A stretch of 64,000 nucleotides of DNA, taken from Modestobacter altitudinis. Lineage in GTDB: Bacteria > Actinomycetota > Actinomycetes > Mycobacteriales > Geodermatophilaceae. The position numbers and the translations under genes were made by a program. The notes under the pieces are model-generated. The model saw only the letters and a list, made by a program, of their open reading frames with translations. It searched no databases and was not told the DNA's origin. The stretch is taken from assembly GCF_005930475.1 (NCBI RefSeq), contig NZ_SJEW01000020.1, positions 1-64,000 of the forward strand, in the 5' to 3' direction. This document shows positions 46,505-54,644 of this stretch, piece after piece (the first letter of the stretch is position 1; every line of letters starts with the position of its first letter).

Positions 46505-47333
46505 GGTGACCTCCGTGGGTGTCGGCGGACGGGAGAGCGTCGGGGACGTACGGGTCAGGGTCGACCGACCGGTTGTTGAGGTCGACCGAGAGGAAGACCT
46601 CGTTGGCCACCGGGTGGCGCAGCTCCTCGGCGAGCTGCCCGATCAGCCCGGCGGTGCGGGCCAGCAGGGCGAAGCCGCGCAACAGCTCCAGCGGCAGCCC
46701 GAGGTCGGCCAGCGCGGCGCCGCACACCCCGGCCCCGTTGAGCGGCAGCGTCCGCCCGAGCACCTGGGGGTGGACGCGGCCGATGGCGGCGAACAGCGCC
46801 AGGTGCGGGCCGACCAGCTGCTCCTCGGCGGCGATCTCCAGCAGCCGCGGGGTGCGCGGGTCGCCGTCCTTGTGCACGTGGTGCCCCAGCCCGGGCACGA
46901 ACCGGCGCGCCGCCCGCTGGGCGGTGACCGTCTCCAGGGCGAGGGCGTCCCAGCCGGTGTCGTCGCTGGGCAGCTCGCCGTCCACCCCGGTGAGGACGTC
47001 GTGCAGGAACCGGCCGCAGTCCTCGGTCACGCCCAGGAAGCGGGAGCCGCCGCCGAGCAGCCCGGCGGCCAGCGCGCCCTGCACCGAGTCCGGCGCGGAC
47101 AGGTAGGTCAGCCGGGTGACGATCGCGGTCGGGGTGAACCCGTGGTCGGCCAGCGCGGCGAGCACGGCCTCGAACACCCGGGTCTCCCCCGGGCTCGGAC
47201 GGCGCTGGGTGGCCAGCCAGAACGCCAGCTCACCGAACCCCACGCTGCCCATCACGTCACGGGCCAGGTCCTGGCCGAGCAGGGTGATGCTGTCCCGGCT
47301 GGAGGCGCCGAGCGCGGTCGGGTACTCGGTCAT
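46497..47333 (-). CDS. Citryl-CoA lyase-like (short citrate synthase family) enzyme
   Basis: A 278-aa member of the citrate-synthase fold, shorter than true citrate synthases. It has ARRFVPGLGHHVHKDGDPRTPRLLE with the catalytic histidine region, VGPHLALFAAIGRVH, LPLNGAGVCGAALADLGLP and GLIGQLAEELRHPVANEV. Such short members are annotated citryl-CoA lyase and cleave or form hydroxy-acyl-CoA compounds. It is coupled to the CaiB gene (ATGA) and to ligB. I infer a CoA-dependent C-C cleavage after ring opening. Confidence 0.8.
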   Translation of the reverse strand: MTEYPTALGASSRDSITLLGQDLARDVMGSVGFGELAFWLATQRRPSPGETRVFEAVLAALADHGFTPTAIVTRLTYLSAPDSVQGALAAGLLGGGSRFLGVTEDCGRFLHDVLTGVDGELPSDDTGWDALALETVTAQRAARRFVPGLGHHVHKDGDPRTPRLLEIAAEEQLVGPHLALFAAIGRVHPQVLGRTLPLNGAGVCGAALADLGLPLELLRGFALLARTAGLIGQLAEELRHPVANEVFLSVDLNNRSVDPDPYVPDALPSADTHGGHHG

Positions 47334-48526
47334 CCGGCGACCCCGGTCTCGGGGGTGGCGAGCCAGCGGCGGAGCTCGTCGCCGTGCTCGTCCAGGCCCG
47401 GCGGCGGCAGCCGGTAGTCGGCCGGCGTCTCGGAGAAGGTGATCGGGTTGCGCACCGAGGGGACCGCCGCTTCGCCGTCCCCCACCATCACCACCGGCTC
47501 CAGGCCGATCCGCTCGGCGAAGGCGACGCCCTGGTCGACGGTGTTGATCGGTCCGCACGGCACCCCGGCGGCGATGATGTCGGCGAACCAGTCCTGCTTC
47601 GGCCGGGTCCGCAGCCGGTCCACCAGCAGGGGGCGCAGCTCGGCGCGGTTCACCGTCCGGTCCTCGTTGCGGGCGAACCGCGGGTCGTCGGCCAGCTCGG
47701 GCACGCCGAGCACCTCCACCAGCTTGCGGAACTGACCGTTGTTGCCGGCGGTGATGATCAGGTCACCGTCGGCGCAGGGCAACGGCTCGTAGGGGAACAG
47801 GCTCGGGTGGCTGTTGCCCATCCGGAACGGGACGACGCCGCCGGCGACCACCGCACTGGCGTGGTTGACCAGCCCGGAGAGGGCGGAAGACAGCAGGTTG
47901 ACCTCCACGTGCTGTCCGACGCCGGTCTCCTGCCGCAGGTTCAGCGCGGCGAGCACGCCGATGGTGGCGTGCAGCCCGGCCATCACGTCGAACACCGAGA
48001 TCCCGGCCCGGAAGGGCTCCCCCGCGACGTCGCCGGTGAGGCTCATCAGCCCGGAGATCGCCTGGACGATGAGGTCGTAGCCGGGCAGCTCCGCGCCACC
48101 GGGCTGCGGGCCGAAGCCGGTGATCGAGGCGTACACCACCCGGGGGTTGGTGGCCGCCACCGTGTCGTAGTCCAGGCCGAACCGGGCGAGTCCCCCGGTC
48201 TTGAAGTTCTCGACGACGATGTCGGCGCGCTGGGCGAGCTCCTGGCCGACCGCCCGGTCGTCAGGGTCCTTGAGGTCCAGCGCGATCGATCGCTTGTTGC
48301 GGTTGACGCCCAGGTAGTAGGTCGAGACGCCGTCCCGGACCGGTGGCTGCCAGCTGCGGGTGTCGTCCCCGGCCGGACCCTCGACCTTGACCACCTCGGC
48401 GCCCATGTCCGCGAGCAGCATCGTCGCGTAGGGACCGGCCAGGACCCGGGAGAAGTCGGCGACCAGCAGGCCGGCGAGCGGGCCGCTGCCGGGCGCGGCG
48501 CCCGACACTGCCGCGGGACCGGTCAT
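47330..48526 (-). CDS. CaiB/BaiF family CoA-transferase
   Basis: A 398-aa class III CoA-transferase: LLVADFSRVLAGPYATMLLADMGAEVVKVEGPAGDDTR, NRNKRSIALDLK, the catalytic-aspartate region PGYDLIVQAISGLMSLTG, and GQHVEVNLLSSAL. It moves CoA between organic acids. It is the first gene of the minus-strand ligBA operon and faces the amidohydrolase across a 203-bp divergent region. ATG at 48526 follows AGAGG; a GTG four codons earlier is possible. Confidence 0.9.
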   Translation of the reverse strand: MTGPAAVSGAAPGSGPLAGLLVADFSRVLAGPYATMLLADMGAEVVKVEGPAGDDTRSWQPPVRDGVSTYYLGVNRNKRSIALDLKDPDDRAVGQELAQRADIVVENFKTGGLARFGLDYDTVAATNPRVVYASITGFGPQPGGAELPGYDLIVQAISGLMSLTGDVAGEPFRAGISVFDVMAGLHATIGVLAALNLRQETGVGQHVEVNLLSSALSGLVNHASAVVAGGVVPFRMGNSHPSLFPYEPLPCADGDLIITAGNNGQFRKLVEVLGVPELADDPRFARNEDRTVNRAELRPLLVDRLRTRPKQDWFADIIAAGVPCGPINTVDQGVAFAERIGLEPVVMVGDGEAAVPSVRNPITFSETPADYRLPPPGLDEHGDELRRWLATPETGVAG

Positions 48527-48608
48527 GTCAGGGAACACCTCTCATCGCTGCCACGCAGCGGACGGCCGTCCGCCCGTGCTGGGGAGTCTTCGGCGCCGCG
48601 CGGGTCAC

Positions 48609-48637
48609 TGTCAAGCGTGCTCTCCGATGCCTTGACA
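48609..48637. promoter_or_regulatory. Divergent promoter/operator candidate: inverted TGTCAAG-N15-CTTGACA
   Basis: In the 203-bp gap between the divergent CaiB and amidohydrolase genes, TGTCAAG (48609-48615) and CTTGACA (48631-48637) form a perfect 7-bp inverted repeat. Each arm contains a TTGACA hexamer pointing outward, so it could be paired -35 elements or a binding site for the IclR regulator. The -10 regions are weak. Confidence 0.4.
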
Positions 48638-48729
48638 TGTGCGCCGGCTCACGGCCAGGGTGGGTCGGTCGCCCGGCTGACCGTTCTGCGGACACTCGTA
48701 CGTTCGGCTGGGGACCTGAGGAGGAGTCC

Positions 48730-50220
48730 ATGTCCCATCCCGACGCCGACGTCGCGGTCCCGGCGGCCGGCCAGCCCGTGGTCCTCCGCGGCGGCACGGT
48801 CCTGACCATGGACGACGCCCACACGGTGCTCCCCAGCGCCGACGTGCTCGTGGTCGACGGGCGCATCGCTGCCATCGGACCACAGCTCGAGGTCCCGGAG
48901 GGCACCGCCGAGATCGACGCGTCGGGCGGCATCGTGATGCCCGGGATGATCGACACCCACCGGCACATGTGGCAGACGGCGATGCGGGGTTACGGGGCCG
49001 ACTGGACGCTCACCCAGTACTTCGTCTGGTACTACCTCGAGCACGGCCGGTCCTTCCGCCCGGAGGACGTGCACGCGGGCAACCTCCTCTCCGCGTGGGA
49101 CGCCCTCGAGGCCGGGGTCACCACCACGGTCGACTGGTCGCACGGGCTGCAGAGCGTCGACCACGCCGAGGCCGCCGCCGACGCCCTGCTCGCCGTCCCC
49201 GGCCGGTTCGTGCTCGCCTACGGCAACATCCAGGCGGGACCGTGGGAGTGGACGGCCGACCCGGCCGTGCAGTCGTTCCTGCGACGCCGGCAGGACGAGG
49301 GCCGGCTGGGTCTGCAGCTGGCCTTCGACGTGACCGGCGACCCGGCGTTCCCGGAGAAGGCCGCGTTCGAGGTGGCCCGGGAGATGGGCCTGCCGGTGAC
49401 CACGCACGCCGGCGTCTGGGGCGCGACGAACGACGAAGGCATCCGGCTCATGCACGAGCACGGCTTCATGGCCCCCGAGACGGTGTACGTGCACGCCGCC
49501 ACCCTGAGCACGGACTCCTACCACCGGATCGCGGCGACCGGCGGCTCGGTCTCGGTGTCCACCGAGTCCGAGCAGAGCGCCGGCCAGGGCTACCCGCCCA
49601 CCTGGCAGGTGCGCCGGCACGGCATCCCGGTGTCGCTGTCGATGGACACCAGCGTGTGGTGGAGCAGCGACCTCTTCGCCGCGATGCGCGCCACGCTGGG
49701 CGCCGACCGGTCCCGCGAGCACCTCGAGGCCCACGCCGCGGGGCAGACGGTCACCCAGGTGCACCTGCGCGCCGAACAGGTCGTCGACTGGGCCACCCGC
49801 GGCGGCGCCCGGGCCCTGGGCCGGGACGACATCGGCAGCCTGGAGCCGGGCAAGAGGGCGGACGTCGTCCTGGTCAAGAACGACCACTCCCCGGTGTCCT
49901 TCCCACTGCTCAACCCCTACGGGCACATCGCCTTCCAGGCGCAGCGCGGCGACGTGCACACCGTGCTCGTCGACGGCCGGGTCGTGAAGTCCGCGCACCG
50001 GCTCGTCGACGCGGACCTCCCGGCGGTGCGCCGGACGCTGGAAGCCACGGTGGAGCACCTGCGCTCGACGATGGGCGAGGAGATCTGGGCGCAGGGGATG
50101 AACCCCGAGCTCCCCGGCGAGGAGGTGCTGGACAACCCGTACACCTACACCGAGTACCGGTCGGCGACCACGCACGGTGCCCGGGGCAGCGTCTTCGACG
50201 CCGAGGACGTCGCCGGCTGA
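48730..50220 (+). CDS. Amidohydrolase / TRZ-ATZ family deaminase
   Basis: A 496-aa metal-dependent amidohydrolase. Metal ligands are visible: H77 and H79 in PGMIDTHRHMW, a later histidine in TTHAGVWGATNDEG, YVHAATLS, and the conserved aspartate in SLSMDTSVWW. It resembles cytosine/guanine/8-oxoguanine deaminases and triazine hydrolases that remove amino or halide groups from heterocycles. AGGAGGAG precedes the ATG. It is divergent from the ligBA operon and upstream of the IclR gene, so it probably prepares the substrate for ring cleavage. Confidence 0.9.
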   Translation: MSHPDADVAVPAAGQPVVLRGGTVLTMDDAHTVLPSADVLVVDGRIAAIGPQLEVPEGTAEIDASGGIVMPGMIDTHRHMWQTAMRGYGADWTLTQYFVWYYLEHGRSFRPEDVHAGNLLSAWDALEAGVTTTVDWSHGLQSVDHAEAAADALLAVPGRFVLAYGNIQAGPWEWTADPAVQSFLRRRQDEGRLGLQLAFDVTGDPAFPEKAAFEVAREMGLPVTTHAGVWGATNDEGIRLMHEHGFMAPETVYVHAATLSTDSYHRIAATGGSVSVSTESEQSAGQGYPPTWQVRRHGIPVSLSMDTSVWWSSDLFAAMRATLGADRSREHLEAHAAGQTVTQVHLRAEQVVDWATRGGARALGRDDIGSLEPGKRADVVLVKNDHSPVSFPLLNPYGHIAFQAQRGDVHTVLVDGRVVKSAHRLVDADLPAVRRTLEATVEHLRSTMGEEIWAQGMNPELPGEEVLDNPYTYTEYRSATTHGARGSVFDAEDVAG

Positions 50221-50354
50221 CGGCTGGCGACGCAGGCCCCTGGCCCGCCCGGTGCGTCACCCCGGGCGGGGCAGGACAGGGTGCCGGGCGGGGCGGACGA
50301 CCGGTTCGTCCGTGTCATCCTCGATCGGCGGACGACGACAGGAGCAACGGGACG

Positions 50355-51197
50355 ATGGCAGGACGCGGGACGGGACCGGACTTCGTGGAGGCGCTGGCGC
50401 GCGGCCTCGACGTGCTGGCCTGCTTCGACGCCGGCCGCCCGGCGATGACCTTGTCGGAGGTGGCGGCTGCGGCCGGGCTGGCCCGGCCGACGGCCCGCCG
50501 CCTGCTGCTCACGCTGGAGGAGCTGGGCTTCGTGCGCAGCTCCGGCGGGGCCTTCCAGCTGACCCCGAAGGTGCTCACCCTGGGCATGGCCTACGTCGGC
50601 GCCCTCGGGCTGTGGGACATCGCCCGGCCGCACCTGGAGGCACTGGTCGCCTGGACCGGGGAGTCCTCCTCGATGGCCCAGCTCGACGGCTCGGACATCG
50701 TCTACGTCGCCCGGGTGGCGGTGCCGAAGCTGATCACCCTGCGGGTGGAGATCGGCACCCGGTTCCCCGCCGTGCAGACCTCCCAGGGCAAGGTCCTGCT
50801 GGCCGCGCTGTCCCCCGAGGAGCTTGCGGACACCCTGGCCCAGCCCAGCCGCGCCGGGCTGCCCACCTACATCGGGCGCACCGCCGAGCAGCTGGCCGCG
50901 GAGCTGACCGAGGTGCGTGCCCGGGGCTGGGCACTGGCCGACGAGGAGCTCGCGCCGGGGGTCCGCTCGGTCGCCGTCCCGGTGCGGGACGCCGAGGGCC
51001 GGGTCCGGGCGGCGATGAACGTGACGGTGCACGCCGCGGAGACCTCGACCGAGCGGCTGCTCGGCGAGCACCTGCCGCAGCTGCTGCGCACCGCAGGCGA
51101 CATCAGCGCCGAGTGGGCGCTGTGGCAGTCGAGACCTGTGCGCACGGCGACCCTCCGGGCCGCACCGCGGCCAGGTGCCGTTCCCGGCGCGAGCTGA
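50355..51197 (+). CDS. IclR family transcriptional regulator
   Basis: A 280-aa regulator with an N-terminal winged helix (MTLSEVAAAAGLARPTARRLLLTLEELGFV) and a C-terminal ligand-binding domain (LVAWTGESSSMAQLDGSDIVYVARV, FPAVQTSQGKVLLAAL, LADEELAPGVRSVAVPVRDAEG). It resembles PcaR/PobR-type regulators of aromatic catabolism and likely controls the adjacent amidohydrolase and ligBA operons. The final ~18 residues, after about position 262, are encoded by an intergenic repeat and are not part of the domain. Confidence 0.92.
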   Translation: MAGRGTGPDFVEALARGLDVLACFDAGRPAMTLSEVAAAAGLARPTARRLLLTLEELGFVRSSGGAFQLTPKVLTLGMAYVGALGLWDIARPHLEALVAWTGESSSMAQLDGSDIVYVARVAVPKLITLRVEIGTRFPAVQTSQGKVLLAALSPEELADTLAQPSRAGLPTYIGRTAEQLAAELTEVRARGWALADEELAPGVRSVAVPVRDAEGRVRAAMNVTVHAAETSTERLLGEHLPQLLRTAGDISAEWALWQSRPVRTATLRAAPRPGAVPGAS

Positions 51198-51234
51198 GCC
51201 GCTCGATCGCGGGACCCTCCGGGCTCCACTCCTC
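51147..51234 (+). repeat. Dispersed repeat (ACCCTCCGGG type), copy 1
   Basis: Contains GCGACCCTCCGGGCCGCACC, then GAGCTGAGCCGCTCGATCGC and GGGACCCTCCGGGCTCCACT. The same ordered blocks occur in reverse orientation at 51284-51385 and, in altered form, at 63065-63250. Its first half forms the 3' end of the iclR coding sequence, including the stop. Confidence 0.7.
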
Positions 51235-51283
51235 CCGGTCCGTAATGGTCACCTCGGGCCTCGATGACGACCGCGCCTGGTTC

Positions 51284-51385
51284 TGTCGTGCCGAGTGGGG
51301 CCCGGAGGGTCCCGGGTAGGCGCGACCAAGCGGCTCATCGCGACCGGGGACGGCACGTGGCCGCGGTGCGGCCCGGAGGGTCGCA
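51284..51385 (-). repeat. Dispersed repeat (ACCCTCCGGG type), copy 2, inverted
   Basis: Read on the minus strand it gives GCGACCCTCCGGGCCGCACC, CGGCCACGTGCCGTCCCC, GATGAGCCGCTTGGTCGCG and GGGACCCTCCGGGCCCCACTC in the same order as copy 1. With copy 1 it makes a large inverted repeat between iclR and the polA stop, ending 7 bp before it, where the two genes converge. Confidence 0.7.
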
Positions 51386-51391
51386 GTCAGC

Positions 51392-54133
51392 TCAGTGCGC
51401 GGCGTCGTCCCAGCTGGCACCGAAGCCGACCGAGACCTCCAGCGGCACCGACAGCTGCGCCGCACCGGCCATCTCACGGCGGACCAGCGCCTCCAGGACG
51501 TCGTGCTCCCCGGCGGCGACCTCGAGCACGAGTTCGTCGTGCACCTGCAGCAGCATCCGCGACCGCAGGCCCTCTGCCGTGATCGCCTTCTCCACGTTCA
51601 GCATCGCGACCTTGATGACGTCGGCCGCGGAGCCCTGGATCGGCGCGTTCAGCGCCATCCGCTCGGCCATCTCCCGGCGCTGCCGGTTGTCGCTGGTGAG
51701 GTCGGGCAGGTAGCGCCGGCGGCCCAGCGTCGTCTCGGTGTAGCCGGTCTGCCGCGCGTCGTCGACGACGCCGTCGAGGTAGTCGCGGATGCCACCGAAG
51801 CGCTCGAAGTAGGCGTGCATCTGCCCCCGCGCCTCCTCCGGCGTGATGTGCAGCTGCTGGGACAGCCCGTAGGCGCTCAGCCCGTACGCCAGGCCGTAGC
51901 TCATCGCCTTGATCCGGCGCCGCATCTCCGGGTCGACCTGCTCGATCGGGATGCCGAAGGCCCGCGAGGCGACGAAGGAGTGCAGGTCCTCCCCCGAGGT
52001 GAAGGCCTCGATCAGCCCGGCGTCCTCGGACAGGTGCGCCATGATGCGCATCTCGATCTGGCTGTAGTCGGCCGTCATCAGCGACTCGTAGCCGGAACCG
52101 ACCACGAAGGCCTGCCGGATGCGCCGGCCCTCGGCGCTGCGGATCGGGATGTTCTGCAGGTTGGGGTCGGTCGAGCTCAGCCGCCCGGTCGCCGCGATCG
52201 TCTGCTGGTACGTGGTGTGCACCCGGCCGACGTCGTCGACCATCGGGATCAGGCCGTCGATCACGGTGCGCAGCCGGGTGACGTCGCGGTGCCGCAGCAG
52301 GTGCTCGAGGAACGGGTGCCCGGTCGAGGCCAGCAACGAGGTCAGGGCGTCGGCGTCGGTGGTGTAACCGGTCTTGTTCTTCTTCGTCTTGGGCAGCCCC
52401 AGCTCGTCGAAGAGCACCGCCTGCAGCTGCTTGGGCGACCCGAGGTTGATCTCCTTGCCGATGACCGCGTAGGCCTCCTGGGCGGCGTCGGCCACCTCCG
52501 CGGCGAACTCCTTCTGCAGCTCGTGCAGGAAGTCCAGGTCCGCGGCGATGCCCCGGTGCTCCATCGCGGCGAGCACCCGGGTCAGCGGCAGCTCGATGTC
52601 GCCGAGCAGGTGGTCGCCGCCCTTCTGGCCGAGCACCTGCTCGAGGGCGTCGGAGAGGTCGTTGACCGCGACGGCCTTGAGCACGTCGGCCTTGGCGGCC
52701 TCGCGGGCGACGTCGTCCTCGCTCGGTCCGAGCCCGTCGAGGGTCAGCTGCTCCTCGGGCTCGGCGGTGTCCTTCAGCTCCCGCCGCAGGTAGCGCACCG
52801 CGAGGTCGCCCAGGTCGAAGGACCGCTGCCCGGGCGTCGCCAGGTACGCGGCGAGGCCGGTGTCGCTGACCACCCCGGCCAGGTCCCAGCCCCGCGCCCA
52901 GATCGCCAGCAGCGGGCCCTTGACGTCGTGCACGACCTTCGGCGTCGCCGGGTCGGCGAGCCAGCCGGCCAGCGCCTGCTCGTCGGCGGGGTCCAGGCCC
53001 GGGCCGAGGTCGACGAAGGTGGCGTGGTCGTCGGCCGCCGCCAGCGCGATCCCGGTCAGCTCACCGGCGCCCCGGCCCCAGCTGCCGCGGAAGACGAGAC
53101 CGGTGCGGCCGGTGCGGGCGTGCGCGGCCAGCCAGTCGCCCAGCCCGCCGACCGGGACCTCGTCGACCGCGACGTCGAACCCACCCTCGACCTCGGGTTC
53201 CGGTGCGGAGAGGGTGGCGAACAGCCGGTCCCGGAGGACCCGGAACTGCAGGTTGTCGAAGAGGGTGTGCACCTCGTTGCGGTCCCAGGACTGGACGGCG
53301 AGGTCCTGCGGGCCGAGCTCCAGCGGCACGGCGCGGTCCAGCTCGGTCAGCCGGCGGTTCTGCAGCACCGAGGACAGGTGCTCGCGCAGCTTCTCGCCGA
53401 CCTTGCCCTTCACGGTGTCGACCTGGTCGACCAGCGCGTCCAGCGAGCCGTACTCACGGACCCACTTGGCGGCGGTCTTCTCCCCGACGCTCGGGATGCT
53501 GGGCAGGTTGTCGCTCGGGTCGCCGCGCAGCGCGGCGAAGTCGGGGTACTGGGTGGGGGTCAGCCCGTACTTGGTCTCGACCTCCTCCGGGGTGAACCGG
53601 GTCAGGTCGGAGACGCCCTTGCGCGGGTACAGCACGGTGACGTGGTCGTTGACCAGCTGCAGGGCGTCCCGGTCGCCGGTGCAGATGAGCACGTCCATGC
53701 CCTGCTCGACGGCCTGGACGGTGAGCGTGGCGATGACGTCGTCCGCCTCGAAGCCCTCCGCGGTGATCACCGGTACGTGCAGCGCCCCGAGCACCTCCTG
53801 GACCAGGCTCACCTGGCCCCGGAAGTCCGTCGGGCTCTCCGAGCGGTTCGCCTTGTACTCGGCGTAGATCTCGCTGCGGAAGGTCTTCCGGCTCACGTCG
53901 AAGGCGACCGCGAGGTGGGTGGGCTGCTCGTCACGCAGCACGTTGATCAGCATCGACGTGAAGCCGTAGACGGCGTTCGTCGGCTGGCCCGTGGTGGTGG
54001 AGAAGTTCTCCACGGGCAGCGCGAAGAAGGCGCGGTAGGCCAGCGAGTGGCCGTCGAGCAGCAGCAGCCGCGGACGGGCGCCGGAGGGCGCGGTGGCGGG
54101 AGCGGGCGCTGAGGTGCTGACCGGTGCGGACAT
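51392..54133 (-). CDS. polA: DNA polymerase I
   Basis: A 913-aa PolA with 5'-3' exonuclease (LLLLDGHSLAYRAFFALP, FRSEIYAEYKANR, CTGDRDALQL, GDPSDNLPSIPSVGEKTAAKW), a vestigial 3'-5' exonuclease-like domain, and a polymerase domain (QTIAATGRLSSTDPNLQNIPIR, ADYSQIEMRIMAHLS, RRRIKAMSYGLAYGLS, LQVHDELVLEV). The proofreading DxE motif is absent, as in mycobacterial PolA. ATG at 54133 lies 8 nt after AGGA, which also overlaps a TAGGAT -10-like hexamer. It lies downstream of two repeats. Confidence 0.96.
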   Translation of the reverse strand: MSAPVSTSAPAPATAPSGARPRLLLLDGHSLAYRAFFALPVENFSTTTGQPTNAVYGFTSMLINVLRDEQPTHLAVAFDVSRKTFRSEIYAEYKANRSESPTDFRGQVSLVQEVLGALHVPVITAEGFEADDVIATLTVQAVEQGMDVLICTGDRDALQLVNDHVTVLYPRKGVSDLTRFTPEEVETKYGLTPTQYPDFAALRGDPSDNLPSIPSVGEKTAAKWVREYGSLDALVDQVDTVKGKVGEKLREHLSSVLQNRRLTELDRAVPLELGPQDLAVQSWDRNEVHTLFDNLQFRVLRDRLFATLSAPEPEVEGGFDVAVDEVPVGGLGDWLAAHARTGRTGLVFRGSWGRGAGELTGIALAAADDHATFVDLGPGLDPADEQALAGWLADPATPKVVHDVKGPLLAIWARGWDLAGVVSDTGLAAYLATPGQRSFDLGDLAVRYLRRELKDTAEPEEQLTLDGLGPSEDDVAREAAKADVLKAVAVNDLSDALEQVLGQKGGDHLLGDIELPLTRVLAAMEHRGIAADLDFLHELQKEFAAEVADAAQEAYAVIGKEINLGSPKQLQAVLFDELGLPKTKKNKTGYTTDADALTSLLASTGHPFLEHLLRHRDVTRLRTVIDGLIPMVDDVGRVHTTYQQTIAATGRLSSTDPNLQNIPIRSAEGRRIRQAFVVGSGYESLMTADYSQIEMRIMAHLSEDAGLIEAFTSGEDLHSFVASRAFGIPIEQVDPEMRRRIKAMSYGLAYGLSAYGLSQQLHITPEEARGQMHAYFERFGGIRDYLDGVVDDARQTGYTETTLGRRRYLPDLTSDNRQRREMAERMALNAPIQGSAADVIKVAMLNVEKAITAEGLRSRMLLQVHDELVLEVAAGEHDVLEALVRREMAGAAQLSVPLEVSVGFGASWDDAAH

Positions 54134-54201
54134 CGGCACGGATCCTATGTGCGGGCACCGACGGTCCGGCGGGCGCGCGGCCGCCCAGCGCGTGCGCTGG
54201 T

Positions 54202-54207
54202 TACCGT
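54202..54207 (+). promoter_or_regulatory. Likely -10 box (TACCGT) of a leaderless thioesterase transcript
   Basis: TACCGT fits TANNNT and ends 6 nt before the GTG of the thioesterase gene, the spacing expected if transcription starts at or next to the start codon. No ribosome-binding site is visible, which supports a leaderless message. Confidence 0.45.
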
Positions 54208-54213
54208 GCCCGG

Positions 54214-54636
54214 GTGACCACCCCCCGTCCGGACTGGCTGCCCTCGGCGAGCCAGGGCCCCCTCGACGACAAGCTCGGCATCCAGATCGTCGACTTCGAC
54301 CCGGACCGCCTCGTCGCGACCATGCCGGTGGCCGGCAACGAGCAGCCCTTCGGCCTGCTGCACGGCGGCGCGACGTGCGCGCTCGCCGAGAGCATCGGGT
54401 CCTGGGCGGCCATCCTGCACGCCGGGCCCGGTGGCGACGTCGTCGGCATCGAGCTCAACGCCAGCTACCTGCGCGCCGCCCGGTCCGGCGTGGTGACCGC
54501 GGTCTGCACCCCGGTGCGCCGCGGGCGCACGCTGGCCACCTACCTCATCCAGGTCAGCGACGAGGCCGGCCGACCGACAGCCAGCGCCCGGCTGACCTGC
54601 CTGATCCGCCCCGCCCGCACCCCGCGTCAGCCCTGA
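54214..54636 (+). CDS. Hotdog-fold thioesterase (PaaI/YbgC-like)
   Basis: A 140-aa hotdog thioesterase. LDDKLGIQIVDFDPDRLVATMPV, the conserved HGGATCALAESIGS (catalytic Asn/Asp/Glu helix region) and GIELNASYLRAARSG identify it as a PaaI-type acyl-CoA thioesterase. Substrate not known. It starts with a GTG that has a -10-like hexamer at leaderless spacing. It converges with a GNAT gene 8 bp downstream and diverges from polA. Confidence 0.9.
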   Translation: MTTPRPDWLPSASQGPLDDKLGIQIVDFDPDRLVATMPVAGNEQPFGLLHGGATCALAESIGSWAAILHAGPGGDVVGIELNASYLRAARSGVVTAVCTPVRRGRTLATYLIQVSDEAGRPTASARLTCLIRPARTPRQP

Positions 54637-54644
54637 CGGCCCGG

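Noticed and set aside
51395-54112. 905-aa plus-strand ORF opposite polA
   Set aside because: Antisense shadow of a complete polA; no motif of its own.
51392-54133. Loss of the polA proofreading motif as a novelty
   Set aside because: Absence of the DxE motif in the 3'-5' exonuclease-like domain is already known for actinobacterial PolA such as that of mycobacteria.
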